From: Oikopleura dioica
Lineage: Eukaryota; Chordata; Appendicularia; Copelata; Oikopleuridae
DNA length: 64,000 nt
Direction: 5' to 3'
NCBI GenBank assembly: GCA_907165135.1
Contig: OU015568.1
Coordinates: 12,160,501-12,224,500, forward strand
The position numbers were made by a program, and so were the translations under genes. The notes beneath the pieces are model-generated. The model made no database searches. It saw nothing but the letters and a program-made list of their open reading frames with translations, and was not told the origin of the DNA. Shown here piece after piece: positions 9,684-22,700 of the stretch. Position 1 is the first letter of the stretch. Every line of letters starts with the position of its first letter.

Positions 9684-10564
9684 ACGTAAGAATGCCAAGA
9701 TTTCATTTCCAAAACCGCTCTTTGCGCAATGAAGAAATGTCTAATGCCAATTTTGAAATTGTGGTGGGGAAAATGCACCACCACCGTGCCTGAGAAATGT
9801 CACAGCACGAAAAAGTCCACAGCGTATTTTGCTCTGAAATGTCGCCGCATAATTTCGCCGTTTTCCGTGCCATTTAGCAGCTGCATCAGACTTACCCTTG
9901 CACCAAACAAACTCTTCTTCCATCGCTTTTTCGTTGACCAAAAACTAGCAATTTTGATACGTAGAATTCATGTCCCGAAACATTCTTCGTTGCTGAGAAT
10001 CTCGAGTAGGTATTTTCACACCTTTCAGGCGATAAGAATAATTCTTATCAAAGACTACCTTGATTCCGGACTCATGGCAAGATTTGCGTCTCAACAACGA
10101 GCAAGCAGGCCACACACGTTTTCAGTATTCTGTTCGTTTGCACTTTGCGAATGAAATGGTTTTCCTCTCTGTAGAGGGATTTAGTCCAATTTTGCCTTTC
10201 TTTCCCGCTAGAATCTGGATAATAAGCCTGCGATACCTGTAATCAGTGAGGAAAGCTGTAGCCATCTGCTCGGTGGAAGTGAGTGTTTTTCAAATAACGG
10301 ATTATCCTCGATTTAGCTGAAGACTTCAAAAACTATTCCGGCCGGCGAATCAGTCTTTATCTTCGAGAATTAGAAAGAATTATATTGAATTTGACCAGTG
10401 CGAAATTCAAACTCTGAATTTTCAAATTCTATGCATAAAGTTGCATTCGAAAAAAAAATTTCAAAGTATTTTATTTCAAAAAATAAAGCACGCAAAAAGA
10501 GGTAAATTGATTGAATTTTGAGACAGTTTTTTTTTGAATGAGTAAGTTTCCTCTCTCGAAGATG
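9684..10564. other. Intergenic region without a supported gene
   Basis: Both strands have short ORFs (up to 141 codons on the plus strand at 9729-10154), but none shows recognisable motifs, a good splice context or a plausible composition. It includes the 3' ends of the convergent scramblase and minus-strand membrane-protein genes. Confidence 0.5.
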
Positions 10565-10969
10565 TTACCAGTGAGTGTCAATGGATTCACCGTTGATGTG
10601 AGATAGCAGATAGTAAAGTCCGACGAAAGCAGCAGCAAGTATTGCCAAAGCACAAATGCTTCGCATGTCTATTGTGCATTTTACTCTAAAGCAGGTCTTT
10701 TTTTATTTCAACTACAGGTTTCTTACGGTTTCGATTGGATCAGTGGCGTGTTTTCCACTTGGATTTGAACCTGCTTGAAATTGGGAGTCTCCGGCCGTGA
10801 AACGAGCGGGCAAAGATCTAAAAAATGATGAATTTTTGAAAGGAACTTGATAGTTTTACTAACCTGATGTGCTCGAGTAGGAGTCAATTTTTTTGAGCAA
10901 TGGAAGGTGTCTCTTTGGAAATCTACTTTCGAACTCGACTCTGTCTGTAATTGCTTGTATTCTTGACAT
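10565..10969 (-). CDS. Small single-pass membrane protein, unrecognised family
   Basis: Three exons (10864-10969, 10727-10817, 10565-10685) join in frame to 105 residues with GT-AG introns of 41-46 nt. The protein begins MSRIQAITDRVEFESRF, has a basic/hydrophilic N-terminal two-thirds, then one hydrophobic helix (ICALAILAAAFVGLYYLL) and a short tail ending in DTHW. No signal peptide precedes the helix, so it looks tail-anchored or type II. The function is unknown. The consistent phases and intron sizes are the main evidence for a real gene. Confidence 0.6.
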
Positions 10970-11282
10970 TTTCGGGCGGAGTTGTTTTTAAATTTTAAAA
11001 ATTTTTTTTGAAATTTGAAATTTTGAGCAGCGCGATTTCGCTGGTCTGATTTTATACCGAAAACTGGGATTAGAAGCCTATATAACTTGACTCCCGATGT
11101 TTTTCGACCTTATCTAACTAGAGCAGCTAATCAGCTGTTTAGCAGTCTTCTGTATATTTCCGCTGTAGACAGGTATCGGTCTGAACCCCTCACGACCGCG
11201 TCTTTTGTGCTGAAGAGCTGGAACAAAAGCGAGCGCCAGGTCCGGTTGAAATATATTCTAGTGTTCTCGGACACTTCCCGTA

Positions 11283-11355
11283 GCCTCCTTAGCTCAGTGG
11301 TTAGAGCACTGGTCTTGTAAACCAGGGGTCGGTGGTTCGATTCCGCTAGGAGGCA
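11283..11355 (+). tRNA. tRNA-Thr (anticodon UGU)
   Basis: The 73-nt cloverleaf has a 7-bp acceptor stem (GCCTCCT with AGGAGGC), a D arm, and an anticodon stem CTGGT/ACCAG around loop CTTGTAA, giving anticodon TGT. The T arm carries GGTTCGATTCC. The A box (TAGCTCAGTGG) and B box (GGTTCGATTCC) are intact. The discriminator base is A and no CCA is encoded, as usual in eukaryotes. Confidence 0.97.
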
Positions 11356-11357
11356 TA

Positions 11358-11361
11358 TTTT
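11358..11361 (+). terminator. RNA polymerase III terminator of tRNA-Thr
   Basis: A TTTT run begins 3 nt after the tRNA 3' end. Confidence 0.75.
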
Positions 11362-14300
11362 GAACCGCGTGGTTATTTTTAACCGCGTTGACCTTTCTTA
11401 AAAATATAGAAAATATATCGCCGTATGCAATCTTTGTTTGATCATTACATCTTTCATGATTGTTGAATAAATATAAAATTCTAGGAAGCTGTAGGAGCCC
11501 CTTTTTCAAAAACGAAAAAAAAATAAAAAGTCGAAAGAGTTTCCGTGTGCTGATAAGGTTGTTGCCCAAACGCGGCTCGATAAACGACCAACTCTGCCCG
11601 AAACAGTGGTGTAAACTTAGTGTTTCACACGCAGTGCGTCAGGTGCAGCCTTATCAGCGGTTTATCAAGGTAATGCAAGTGCTCATCCCGGCTACCAATC
11701 TTAAAGCCTCGTTTCCGAATCTATAGAGAGCTTGCTTGTTGACAAAATTTGCAATTTTGCATTTCATCTTCGAAAATGAAAATACACAACTAACGTCCTC
11801 CATTAGTTTTCATATCGGCATATTTGCGTTATTTTCTTCAACAATTTTTTCTGTAGGGTTAATGAAGCCCTAATAATCCTGTAGAGCAATAATTCTAGCT
11901 CCCATTTTGTTTTCTCATGGGCGCTGATCCTTGTTCTTTAGCCCTTGTTTCTTCAAAAATTGAAATTCAGAGGCATGAAATCGAGAACACAGCACCTCCA
12001 TATTCCAACACGCAAAAGCATGCAGCAACTTTCCCTTTGATCACTACACAGTATCCCGATTTGTTGGCCTTTGAAGCTGAGCGCCGAATTAGGCAGATCA
12101 ACTCGAGTTGATTTATTTAAATGCCTCTCGCTAATTTATACAAAAATAATATACACCCCGCGCCACGGCCGATTACCGAGGTTAGAGGTACCCAAACAAT
12201 CGAAATGTCACACAACCACTCCCATGATCACAATTTCGAAAACGTAATGAGACAGCTCAATTAGGAAATTTGAATTCTAAGATGTTATCGGGTCATAGAG
12301 GTTAATATTGAGACCTATTCGCAAAGATTTAAGAAAACAAGGAGAAGCGGAAAAAAATAAATTTAGGAAAAAAATGACTGTTTATTCATCGAAAAGTTTT
12401 TCGTCGCCGACTGGTAGATTCTGTCTCCTCGACTGTGAGAATAGGACCTGGGAGCGGTTTATTACTCCCCTCGGATGTTCTTTTACGAGCTTGTTTTGCT
12501 CAAACTAACTGTATAGATTGAGACACTCAGCAAAGTCTGCCAGAAACTTTTTTCGCCGTCGCATTTTTTTTCTTTCGTTTTATAGCTTGATTGATAGCTG
12601 GTGACCTTCACTCATTCTCGTCATCGGTGTTGCGCCAGTGCTCCACTACTGGTGTAATTTGTTTTAGTAAGCTCTTCTCCCTGCGCGGTCTTTTGTTTGG
12701 CCCTTGTTTAAACGAACTGTAAACAATACCCAGCACCAGCACCAGCAAATGATTTACTCTCGGCCCATAACTTTTTCATTTTCAAGCGTCGGTAAAAGAC
12801 GTAAATTCAACGGATTTACCGTATACAAATCGGCCATTAGACCGAAACGCATCTCATTTAACCATCCAGAACTAAAATTTAAGGGTCTATTCGTAAAATT
12901 TCTTCAACGAAAATGGAGATAGAACGATTTGGCTACTAGTGAAAAGATTTTCGCCGGAAGTTCTGTCCGTGAAATTCTCCTAGCGGAATGATTCTAGTGC
13001 TGTGGTCAAGAAAATCGTGTAGTAGAAGAAAGACAATTTTCTTGCTCTCGTTTCGTCCGTGAAAAATTCCAATTGTTGTAATATCGTTGCATTGCGGGCG
13101 AAGATGTTCCCAGGGCAGCGTTTCGCGTGTGTCAGTGCTGCTGATGCGTATACTGTCAAGCCGTACATAAACCACAAAATTTAGCTGAATTTGCGACAAC
13201 GAGCTGAGAAAATTCAGTACGGAGATGGGAGAGCCAAGAATCATAGAAACTAGGTACTCTTGTGAGAGAAGGACTGTATTTTGATTCTGGGCAGTAAGCC
13301 AGTTGAACCCATACTGGCAGATTTGCCCAGCTGGGGTTGCGCCTCCAGCTGAGCGCAGTTTTCTGAAAGTCGGGTATTTCAAGTTTGAATACGCCAATTA
13401 TATATTTATACAAGCTCAGGGCTTATGAGCTGCTAATAAGGCCAGCTGCTTTTGTACCGGATGTCTCCAAATTGGGCGATCAATAAGAGTCAGTAAATGA
13501 GATTATCATAACTGTTACCTAACTGTACAACTCTACGTCAAATACGGTTAACTTTGAGTTAGAAAACACTGTCCGCGGACTTTGAAGTAGACGGACTGTA
13601 AGAAGAATCGTCAAAAGTGGATAAACTAATAACGCGAGCGGGGGTAATTAGTATTTACGCTAAGCATGGGAAGATAAGCTGTCGCTTCGCTGTATTTTTT
13701 ATCAGTACTTGTCACTGTCCAGCACCTGCCGAGTGCGCAAAACCCCACCCAGCATTATTTTACTGGCTCTTTTGATGGTAACTTTATGATGCTTACTTTT
13801 TGATTGTAAATTGAAACATGTAAAAAGCGGAAAGAAACTTGGTGGACAAGACAAATACTAACTTGCAAATCAAAGCGGATACACACAAAAGGGAGTGTGA
13901 ATTGAGAATGAAGGAGGTAGCCTACGTTTCCTCGTCGAAAAAACGTAGGTACCCGTCTTTGAGGCGTCAAGACAGTTAGAAGAAGCCGATAAGCAAAGCA
14001 ATAAGATTCACAGTCACACACACAGTATCTAAACGAGACAACATTCCATGCATCCTACTAGCCATCTCGAGTCTACTTTTTTGTATTCCTCAAAAGTCCT
14101 CACCGTTGGATTTATTTTCCATCCGCTTTGTTGAACGTTGAATTCCGGCTTATCAGGCTATTTCCACATTTGGCGGCGGGAGTTTGTAGCTTCTGTCAGT
14201 CGGCCCCACTTCCGCTGGGCTTATCACGCCGCTACCGTGTTTCTTATCGCCAAGTACATTGTGCTGCTTAGTCAACAAACCGTTTTTTATTGCGTTTTGA

Positions 14301-15201
14301 TACTGGCAGTACCTTCAAAAGACTTTACCCGCGCGATAGGCCTAGCTACTATCGAGTGCCTTCTTTCCCAGACTTGCTTTTATACGTAACGCATAGACGG
14401 GACAGAACTATGGTATTAGTAAATAGTCTGATAAGAAATGCGAAGCACACCTGGAGAATGGGCTGGGAGATATTTGGCCGCGATAATTTACAAACTGCGG
14501 ATTACACAGTGTTCGTATTAGCCGAAAAGTGTGTATTCCCGTCGAGGTTATTTTTTCAATTAGCGTCAGATACGCGTGGCATCTCCCAGTTGATTATTTT
14601 TACAGAAATTGTAAGCCTTTTCTGGGGCTCACTAGTAGTGTCGATTCTTTTGCAGAAATTATTCTCTAGGCAAAAGTAGTTTATTAGTATTAAAACTGAA
14701 TAATAAATCAACTGCAGTACTTGCTGTTTCTTTTCATCACTCGAGAGTACCCTTAATTAAATCTTTATCGCTTCTTTGGTAAAATATTGGTTGTGCACTT
14801 GGACAAGTGCTCTTCCAAGATTCAATCCGTACTCAATTTCATTGATCGATAATCTTCGCTTCCGGATAATCCTTTCTTTCCCGCCTCGGATGCTGAAAAG
14901 TCTGCAACAGCGCCACCAAGAAATTAGTACCCTGGCTGTACCCGGGACGGTGATTGGCTGTCGCGTACTGTGCTCAGAGTACAGCGAGTCTCATCGGCCG
15001 ACTCTCTCGGGTGGCGCTCATCGGAGTGCGCGGCGCTCGGGAGCAATTCTAAACCCGTCCCTGCAAAAAATAGGCGGCGGACGGGACAACTACAACTGTA
15101 CCAAAGAGAGGCACACACATAAGTTCCCTCCAATACAAAAATATAGAAACAGATATTGAAAAACAACAGAGCTTTGATTGAACACACAGACACCACTCAA
15201 C
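11362..15201. other. Gene-poor upstream region of the zinc-finger factor
   Basis: These 3.8 kb contain no exon I can support. ORFs such as 11917-12111 and 12936-13397 lack motifs and splice partners. The GC-rich patch at about 14885-15060, with CCAAT-type and CG-rich sequence, lies just upstream of the factor's first coding exon and is the likeliest promoter. For a compact genome this is a large non-coding stretch, in line with a regulatory landscape. Confidence 0.45.
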
Positions 15202-18200
15202 ATGGCAGATACACAGGTAAGAGTAAGGTAGTTTTGTTTTTGTCTCTAGAACTGTTTATAAAATTACGGGATTTCCAGGAAATCGGTCAGTTACCGGGAA
15301 ACTCTCTCTAGACCGAAAGTAAAAGTTTGTTTTCGTACCCAAAGTTTAAAATAACGTGCTTTTTAGCCGGCGAACATATCAATGTATCAAGACTTTTTAA
15401 TGAAGTTTGCGCAGCAGCAACAATCTCCGCTGCAGAAGAACTTGCTACAGACAAATCCACTTCTTCATCAGGTAAATAAAAGAGTTCATAATTAGTATTC
15501 GAGTCGAAATCGAACCAAAAGAGTGTTTTTTGAGTGCGACTCTTTTTGATTAATCTCAAAATTATCGCCATCGCATACCATCCCAGTGGTCACGTGTAAC
15601 TAAAAGTAAGTTCCTGGATGATGTGCGATGGCGAAAACGCGGATTGAAAAATTGAAATTGGAGCATTTGAGTTGAAAAACTGCTGTCCGACAATTTCAGA
15701 TTCGCCAGTCGCCCAGGCGGCGCGAAAATTTACGTTTCGATGTACTTTCTTACATTATTTTTCACAATAAGGAGGCCCCGCTCACTTTTTTTCAATTTTA
15801 GATGCAGCAGCAAATGCAAAGAGATCGTGCTACAAATGAGCGAAATTCGGTCGGTGAAAACTCGGCTGAATCGGTTTCACCGGTTTCGTCCGGTGCTCCT
15901 GCTACGTCCAGAGATTTGCTCAATGCCCTGGCTGAACAAAAGCTCCCGACTTTGATGAAACAAGAGACGCCAAAGACTCCCAGACGAAGTAAGTACCAAG
16001 CATTAGATAAACACATAAAATTAATTTGGAAGCTAATTTATTATCGCCTGTTAAACATGTTCTCAGCTTATCATTTCCTGATGCGTTTTGCTTTTTGGCG
16101 AAATCGGTTCCACGCTATTTGACAAGAATTCTCATACCTTTTTATTCAACTACAATCACAGACACAGTAATCAGTAGTCTCGCCAAGAACAACATTATTT
16201 CGAAATCAATTTTGAAAAACCGGAAATTCAGAAATTAGCGTTCACCTAGCGCGGAACTGAAGGGTGTCCCACTTAAGGATATAGCCGTTCTCAAGGCACT
16301 TTCGTAGCGCCAAAAGGGGACGATAAAATTTTTTCATTTCAAAAGGAACCCTACCTAAAATTGCCTAAGAAACCCGATTCTAGTGTTCTTTTTAATTTTT
16401 TAATGGAAAAATTTCTCTTTAGAGCAATTTTAAATCTTACGATCACTTTTTCTCGAGAATTTTCCATTAAATCGGTCGAGTTTTTTTGATAAATTAAAAA
16501 TTTGGACCTTTCTCTACATTCCTAGGGCTTAAGTTTTAATAGATTCCAAATATTTATGATTCTAGAGCCATTTTTATGAGGCTTACTTGAGTGAGCCGAA
16601 GCGTCAGACAGCGCTCTGGTTTGCTGCGCTGGGCGCCCTCCTCCATCGCGCGGTGAGGCGCGCATGTGAAAGGGCGCGCTGATTGGTCGAGCGCCCTGAA
16701 CGCAGCATTTATGAAAAAGAAAAGCAAAAAAGAAGAAGACGCTAGAATGAAAATTTGCCCGAGTTTTCAAATTTTGAAGCCCTAAGAAGCTAGATTAGCA
16801 GTTATTTATAATAAAACACGGTTTCGTTTTAGCGATTTAATTGAAAAATTTCGAGAAAAAGTGATCGTAAGATTTCAAATCGCTCCAGAGAGAAATTTTC
16901 TTTGAAAAAAATATTAAAAAACATCAGAATCGAATTCTAGACAAAATTTTAGGTAGGACCTGTCTTGAAATGAAAAACTTTTATCGCCCCATTTCGGCGC
17001 TACGAAAGTGCCTTGAGAACGGCTATATCCTTAACCTTTCGACCCCTTTCCCTGACGCTCATTTCTTCATTTAGATGATCAAAAAGAGCAGCACAAGTGT
17101 CCCAAATGCGACTACATGACCCCGTGGAAGTCGTCCATTGCCACGCACATGAAGCTCAAGCATTCCAGTAAGTAACAATACAGTAGACAATAGAGAAGTA
17201 GACCCGGAGATACTTTTATAAGTGTAACTCTAGTCTGACGCACTTGAAAATCGAATGATCAGAATCCGGGAAGGGATCTCAGTACGGAATCCCGGACATT
17301 GATTAACTCCGCGTACGGGGCACTTAAGGAGCCTAGCTTGATTATCAAACCTAGCGTAAGAATCTCGCTAGAACAAAGTTGCTCTCCGAAAAACGACGAT
17401 AATCGAAAACTAAGTACTTTCAAAGTAATTTTACCCGAGCTCCGCCATTCTACTGAAATCGGAGAGGCGAGTTCCCAGCGTGTTCGGCCATTAGCGGCAT
17501 TGTGCACCTGCCAATTTGGAACCGTTACTCCCCTCCCACAGTTGTACCTAAGCAAATTAGCCGTAACAAACGAAGGAAGCAAGCATGTTTCCGACAACTT
17601 TGCATTTTTGAAATTTGAAATTTTTAGACGAGCGACCTTGGCGATGCGACATTTGCTCCAAAGCGTATAAACTCAAGCACCATCTCAAAGCGCACATGGA
17701 AGGATCTCATGCTTCAGAAAAACCCTATCAATGCAAACTTTGTGTTTTCAGGTAAGAAAAACTTTGAACTTTGATGAGATCGGTTTATGGATACAAATCG
17801 GTTCATTAACGGGTTGTAAATCTGAGCCAGAATGTCAAAGTGTATATCGCGCCGTGGGGGATGATTAATTTCTTATCAAGTGTGCCCAAGTCCGCCTTTT
17901 GATCGCGCTCATCCGAGCGTACCTCCAGCTCGCCCCAGGGCCAGATGCGCCCACACAATCTCTATTAACTAGTGCCCAAAAATAAAGAGTCCCGCACAGC
18001 GTGAAGCGAAATCGATTCATTTTATATCGCTTCTCTAATTATATAATTTAGCTGCATCGATTCGCGCACGCTGAATAAACACATGTTCAACAAGCATGGT
18101 CGTCAGAATCCGCTCAAGCACGGCTCTGGAATGCTCGGTGGAGCCGGAGGGCCAATGCGAGGCCGCGTCCTCCCCAATATGCTTCCAATGAGTCGACCTT

Positions 18201-19796
18201 ACGATCCAACTGGTTTTACGAACCCATGGGCCCGTAAAGACATGGGACTTGGTCGCTTGCCCAACCATCTTGCTGGACTCAACCCTGGTCTTATGGGAAA
18301 TCCCATGGACAATCCAATGGTCAACCCGATTTCATCTGACCCCGCAGCGCTGATGGCTCAGATTCAGAAGAACCAAGAAATGTTTGCGGCCGCACAGGCG
18401 CAAGAAAACGCGCTCAACAATCCCATGCTCACACCTAACTCGATGCTTCTTCAACTGGCTGCTTCTATGCAGCGACAACTTCAAAATAGACTTCAACAAC
18501 AGGCTCAAACCTCTATTGCTGGCCCAATCCCCACTACATCGCCACTTCCAATGCCGTTCTCAGCCGGTCAAATGCAGCCCCAGCCAGTTGCAAGTCCTCC
18601 TACCCAGGCAATCGTCCAGGAAGTTGTTTCCAATACTGGCACTCCTGCTGGATCCCGACCTGGCTCCGTTGTCGGCTCCAACCCAGAAGAAGCTCAAGTT
18701 ATTGTAAAGACAGAATCTGTCGATGAAGATGGTCCCTCTACCAGCCCAGCAATCGTCACTCCTGAAAACAACGACATCAACGGAAACACTGAGATCCCGC
18801 CACCAGCACTCACTCCCCGGAGCACCGCCTCCGGCCAGGAAGTCGTCGTCGAGCCAGCTTCACCTCTGGGAGAAGACTCTGGTCTTCAGATCGCTGATCA
18901 GACTATCGCCACAGAGGCTTCCGAAGCTCGTTCCGCTTCAGTCAAGTCTGAGAAAATCGACGACGGTGCTAAATCCACCCACTCCGTTCACTCAAACGCT
19001 TCTGCTTCACGAAAACGCAAGCTCGAAGATCCAGGAATTGGACACATGATGTCGGAGCAGTTGTTACAGCAGCGACTTGCACAGGCGGCTCGGCCAAACA
19101 TACCATTCCCATTCGGCTTATCCCAATTCCAGGTAGCTCATCTCGCTTTATTGCAGTTCATAACACATCTTCTTAGGCACGCGAGCGACGCCCCTCAGGC
19201 GGATCATCCGACGAGTTGAGCCCGCCAGCCGCCAGAGCAGCACTTGGCGCCCAAATGCACGCATCTATGGCATTACAAAGGTAAATGATAACAAGCTGAA
19301 TATGTATTCGCGCCGGGTGGTCTGTAATACCGCTCCCATGATTTACTAATGTACTGGAACTCAGCTAACCCTCTTCTTTAGAATGCAAGGCGGCGATTTC
19401 TTCAGCCAGCTCGCTCAGCTCCAGCAACTCATGGGAGCCAACCAGAACGCTCCAATGCAGCCTTCGCGATGTGAACAATGTCAGATCACCTTCCCTGATC
19501 CAATTATGTACATGGCACATGTAGACATGCACAAGAATCCCGCCATTCATGTAAGTTGAGCACAAGAAGTCATGCGTGCCTAATTTTCACAAAAGGCAAC
19601 CTTTTTATCAAGTGGAATACTAAATCGGCGGCCTATTCCCCGATCCGTGTTCGACCTTTTTGACTACTACCACGTGACACGGCAGTACCTTAACATTCTC
19701 CTTCAGCCCTTTCAATGCTCGCGATGCAATCACATGTGCAAAGACCGAACCGAGTTCTTCCTTCACTTCAGAAACAACGAGCACCAAGAACACTAA
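15202..19796 (+). CDS. Hunchback/Ikaros-like C2H2 zinc-finger transcription factor
   Basis: Nine exons (15202-15216, 15367-15471, 15802-15988, 17075-17167, 17628-17751, 18052-19132, 19177-19280, 19382-19550, 19707-19796) join in frame to 655 residues. Near residues 110-190 are three C2H2 fingers: CPKCDYMTPWKSSIATHMK, CDICSKAYKLKHHLKAHME and CKLCVFSCIDSRTLNKHM. A long Met/Pro/Gln/Ser-rich linker holds several acidic VKTE/VKSE-type sites that could be sumoylated. The last two fingers are CEQCQITFPDPIMYMAHVD and CSRCNHMCKDRTEFFLHFR. A group of DNA-binding fingers plus a separate C-terminal finger pair is the layout of Hunchback and Ikaros/Pegasus, where the pair mediates dimerisation. Which of the two it descends from is not settled here. 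Confidence 0.85.
16277..17030. mobile_element. TTAA-flanked inverted-repeat element in an intron of the zinc-finger gene
   Basis: The ends GGATATAGCCGTTCTCAAGG and its inverse (17011-17030) are each flanked by TTAA (16273-16276 and 17031-17034). The arms pair imperfectly for about 230 bp, which indicates age. TTAA target duplications are typical of piggyBac-type elements; no transposase is present. The centre (about 16590-16700) is GC-rich with many CG dinucleotides. Confidence 0.75.
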
Positions 19797-22700
19797 ATTC
19801 TTAAACTAGAAGAAAAAATTAATCAAAAAGAAGCTGTACTGTTAATTATTGCATTCTTTCAAATTTGCAAATTACTTTCAATTTTTCACACATTCATTTA
19901 TCTGCTGTTTATTTTGTAAAAATATAAATAACTTATTCAACACACAAAAACTGGTCCAGACTCATATTATTGCATTTTTCAGTACTGAAAACTTGGTAGT
20001 AAGTTCAAGGGAGTTGAGGTTGAGTAATACGGTGTTTATCTAAGGTAGTTAATCCTGTCAGTTTGGCGCGTGTTTGGTGTTGAAATTTTAACACCCAAAA
20101 AACACCAATTTCCTCAATTTCTGGCGTAAATCCTTCACACCTTGTCAGCCAAACTCCGCTTAGGGAATTTTCTAGTTTGTAACTTATAGCACGCATTGAA
20201 TAATATAATATGCCCGCTGTCAGTGAGCATTTGTTCCGCCTGTCGTACGGGTCGTACCGAACGGTAGCCAATTCGGTGCCTTAATTACCCGTAGACCAAA
20301 AGTAGACGCAAATTTATTCGGGTCTGTCAGGCGAACGCGAGATCCAATTCGTAAAGGGGCAGTATGCAGCGCAGCCGCAACAGTCTTCTTATAAATTTGT
20401 GAGAGACTCATTTACATAACTCAATTTAAAGAAAGGAAGAATATATTTTTGTCGTATAAGCTAAAAGTCATCTTAGAGCGCCAAAATGGCTGCTAATTCA
20501 GTTAGGGAGACAAAAACGTAAATTATGATGGCATCTGCGGTGGTATATTATTCCAATCTGTGAGGACTAAGACGGATGAAAGGAAGTATCGCAAGCTGTA
20601 GCATGTGATTTGTGCAGGACGGAAATACTGACTTCCGGGCAGAGAACGGTGAGTTCGTGTTTGGACGCACCTGCCACGAAGGGAAACTAACACTCCCAGT
20701 GCTGCAGCTCCCGCGACTAATCCCTTTTGATTCAGTCCTTTCAGTCGAGTCTTCTTATGATTTCTTATTCTAATTTGCCAATTTTAGCGAGCTTGCAATT
20801 TTGGCTTGTATATTTTTCTTGTGTTCAAGTGTTTTCAAGGACACTATCGCGGCAAGAGTACTCGTGTTTGATTAACCGACTGATTAATTAATTGAGTGAT
20901 TGGATATCAACCAACACGGTTAATTTTTAAGGGGGTCCCCCACGATTTTGCGATTTTGCGAATTAGATTTTTTTCTCTTCAGATCTGAATTCCTCGTGCA
21001 AAAAGCTGCAAAAAAGGTCTCTAGCTTTTTTCGATTTTTGTAGAAAAAAGTGTCTAAAATCGACCTTGAAGTTACCAATTTTGCTTCATCTTCATAAAAA
21101 TTGAAAAATCAACCCTTTTTTATAGTTGTCTAAAGGTCGCACATAGCACCTTTTTAGAAAGGCTATGAGCTAAGCTTTCTGAAAATGCCCGAAAATATGG
21201 GTTTGGGTTATGCCCAGAGGGCAATTTACATGATTGAAATTTCCGAAATCGTACATTTTTTTGATCGTCTTTGTTACATACACATTTTCTGGAAATAGAA
21301 AAAACTGAGAGACGCTTCACTAGATTAGTGTTAGAGCTTTAAGAAACAGCAGAAAAAAAATTTTTTGTAACCTAAATTTTTGGAGTAATCTCAGGTGAAA
21401 AAATGGCCAAAAACGCGATTATCTGCGAGATGCTTTCCTTCTCGGCGCCGTTGCGCAAGATGTGGTTGAATTTTAAAGAATCTGAGATACGCTTCACAAG
21501 ATCTAGGTTTGACCTACTTGTACGTGAAAAAATTTTTGAAAAATATAAGTCTGTGTCGGCGTGAGCGCCGGTCGAAAATGGCCAATTTCGGAAAAATCGT
21601 TGGGGACCCCCTTAATGCGTTGGGCCAACTTATACTCAAAAATGCAGCCGTAAAAATGGGGAAAATGGTTAGTATGCAAGGGATAAGCATCTGTGGAAGG
21701 TAGTTTGACAATATCTTCGGGCGCTGCCTGTCAAAGTACAAAGGCCACAGCAGCGCAAAGCAAACCTTGTTACCCATTTTACATAAAACACACACGAAAC
21801 ACCACAAGAAACACCTCACCTGCTTATTACACCAAACACGTTTTTTTTTCAAAATTTGAAAAAAAATGCTCTTCGGAAACATTTTTTTTGCGAAAATTTT
21901 CCAATCGCTGCGCAAAGTCGAAAAGTAAGCCCTATCTTTATCGCGACTGAGCGATTGTAATTATCAGATACCGGTAGGCAAGTGTGCTTTTCCGTAATGA
22001 TACGAAACCCAATCCCTAATCGTCCAACAATTCTACTTTTCAAATTGCGCTGGCTACACTAGAATTATTGATTTCTTAATCCCAAGTGATACTTCTCGGT
22101 TGGTTCTTTGATGCGCACTTGGAGAATCAAGTACCAAAGATATTGGATAGCCTCAATTCAAATTGAGCAAATTTTAGACTTGTATATTCGATTCAAGGCG
22201 AATTAAAAATTTGTATACCGAATTGACTAAAATCAACGAAAAGGTGCAATCGATCCGTCCCTTCTTTCTGGCGAGTAGCTAGTGTATCAAATATTGTTTT
22301 GCAAAATAAATGAGCTACATGGACCACAGAATGCGGTAACTTTGAAGTATGTTTTTCTTGCGCTTCCGTAAATTATTGACCAAACATCAACAGAAATTGA
22401 GTGAATAATTCCAATGAATTGTTTGCCGAAATAATATCTTACTGGATAATGTACAAGAGTGAGAGCATCACTTATTCAGCCCCTCTTCCTCTGAGAAGAT
22501 AGCCAAAGTGGGCGGTCGGATATCGCCTCCGCCAGTTTTGGCACTTTTTTGTTTCTAGTGCTTCAAATGTGTGATACTCGCTGTTTGCCAAACAGATACC
22601 AAACAGGAATGCTCCTTATCGCACGAGAACACAAAACTCACTGAAACGCCTTATCAACTCTCCTGCTGCGTTTCATTACTGAACATTTCTCTTTGTAATA

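Noticed and set aside
9729-10154. 141-codon plus ORF downstream of the scramblase
   Set aside because: Composition is unlike neighbouring proteins and no domain or splice context supports it.
11917-12111. 64-codon plus ORF beginning MGADPCSLALV
   Set aside because: No motif, no splice partner, and no upstream acceptor close to the ATG; it may be chance.
12936-13413. 153- and 85-codon minus ORFs in the gene-poor region
   Set aside because: Overlapping frames without recognisable sequence features or splice signals giving a continuous product.
18384-19049. Additional plus-strand ORFs (107 and 108 codons) in the zinc-finger gene
   Set aside because: They lie in other frames of the long sixth exon, whose main frame joins cleanly to finger-coding exons on both sides.
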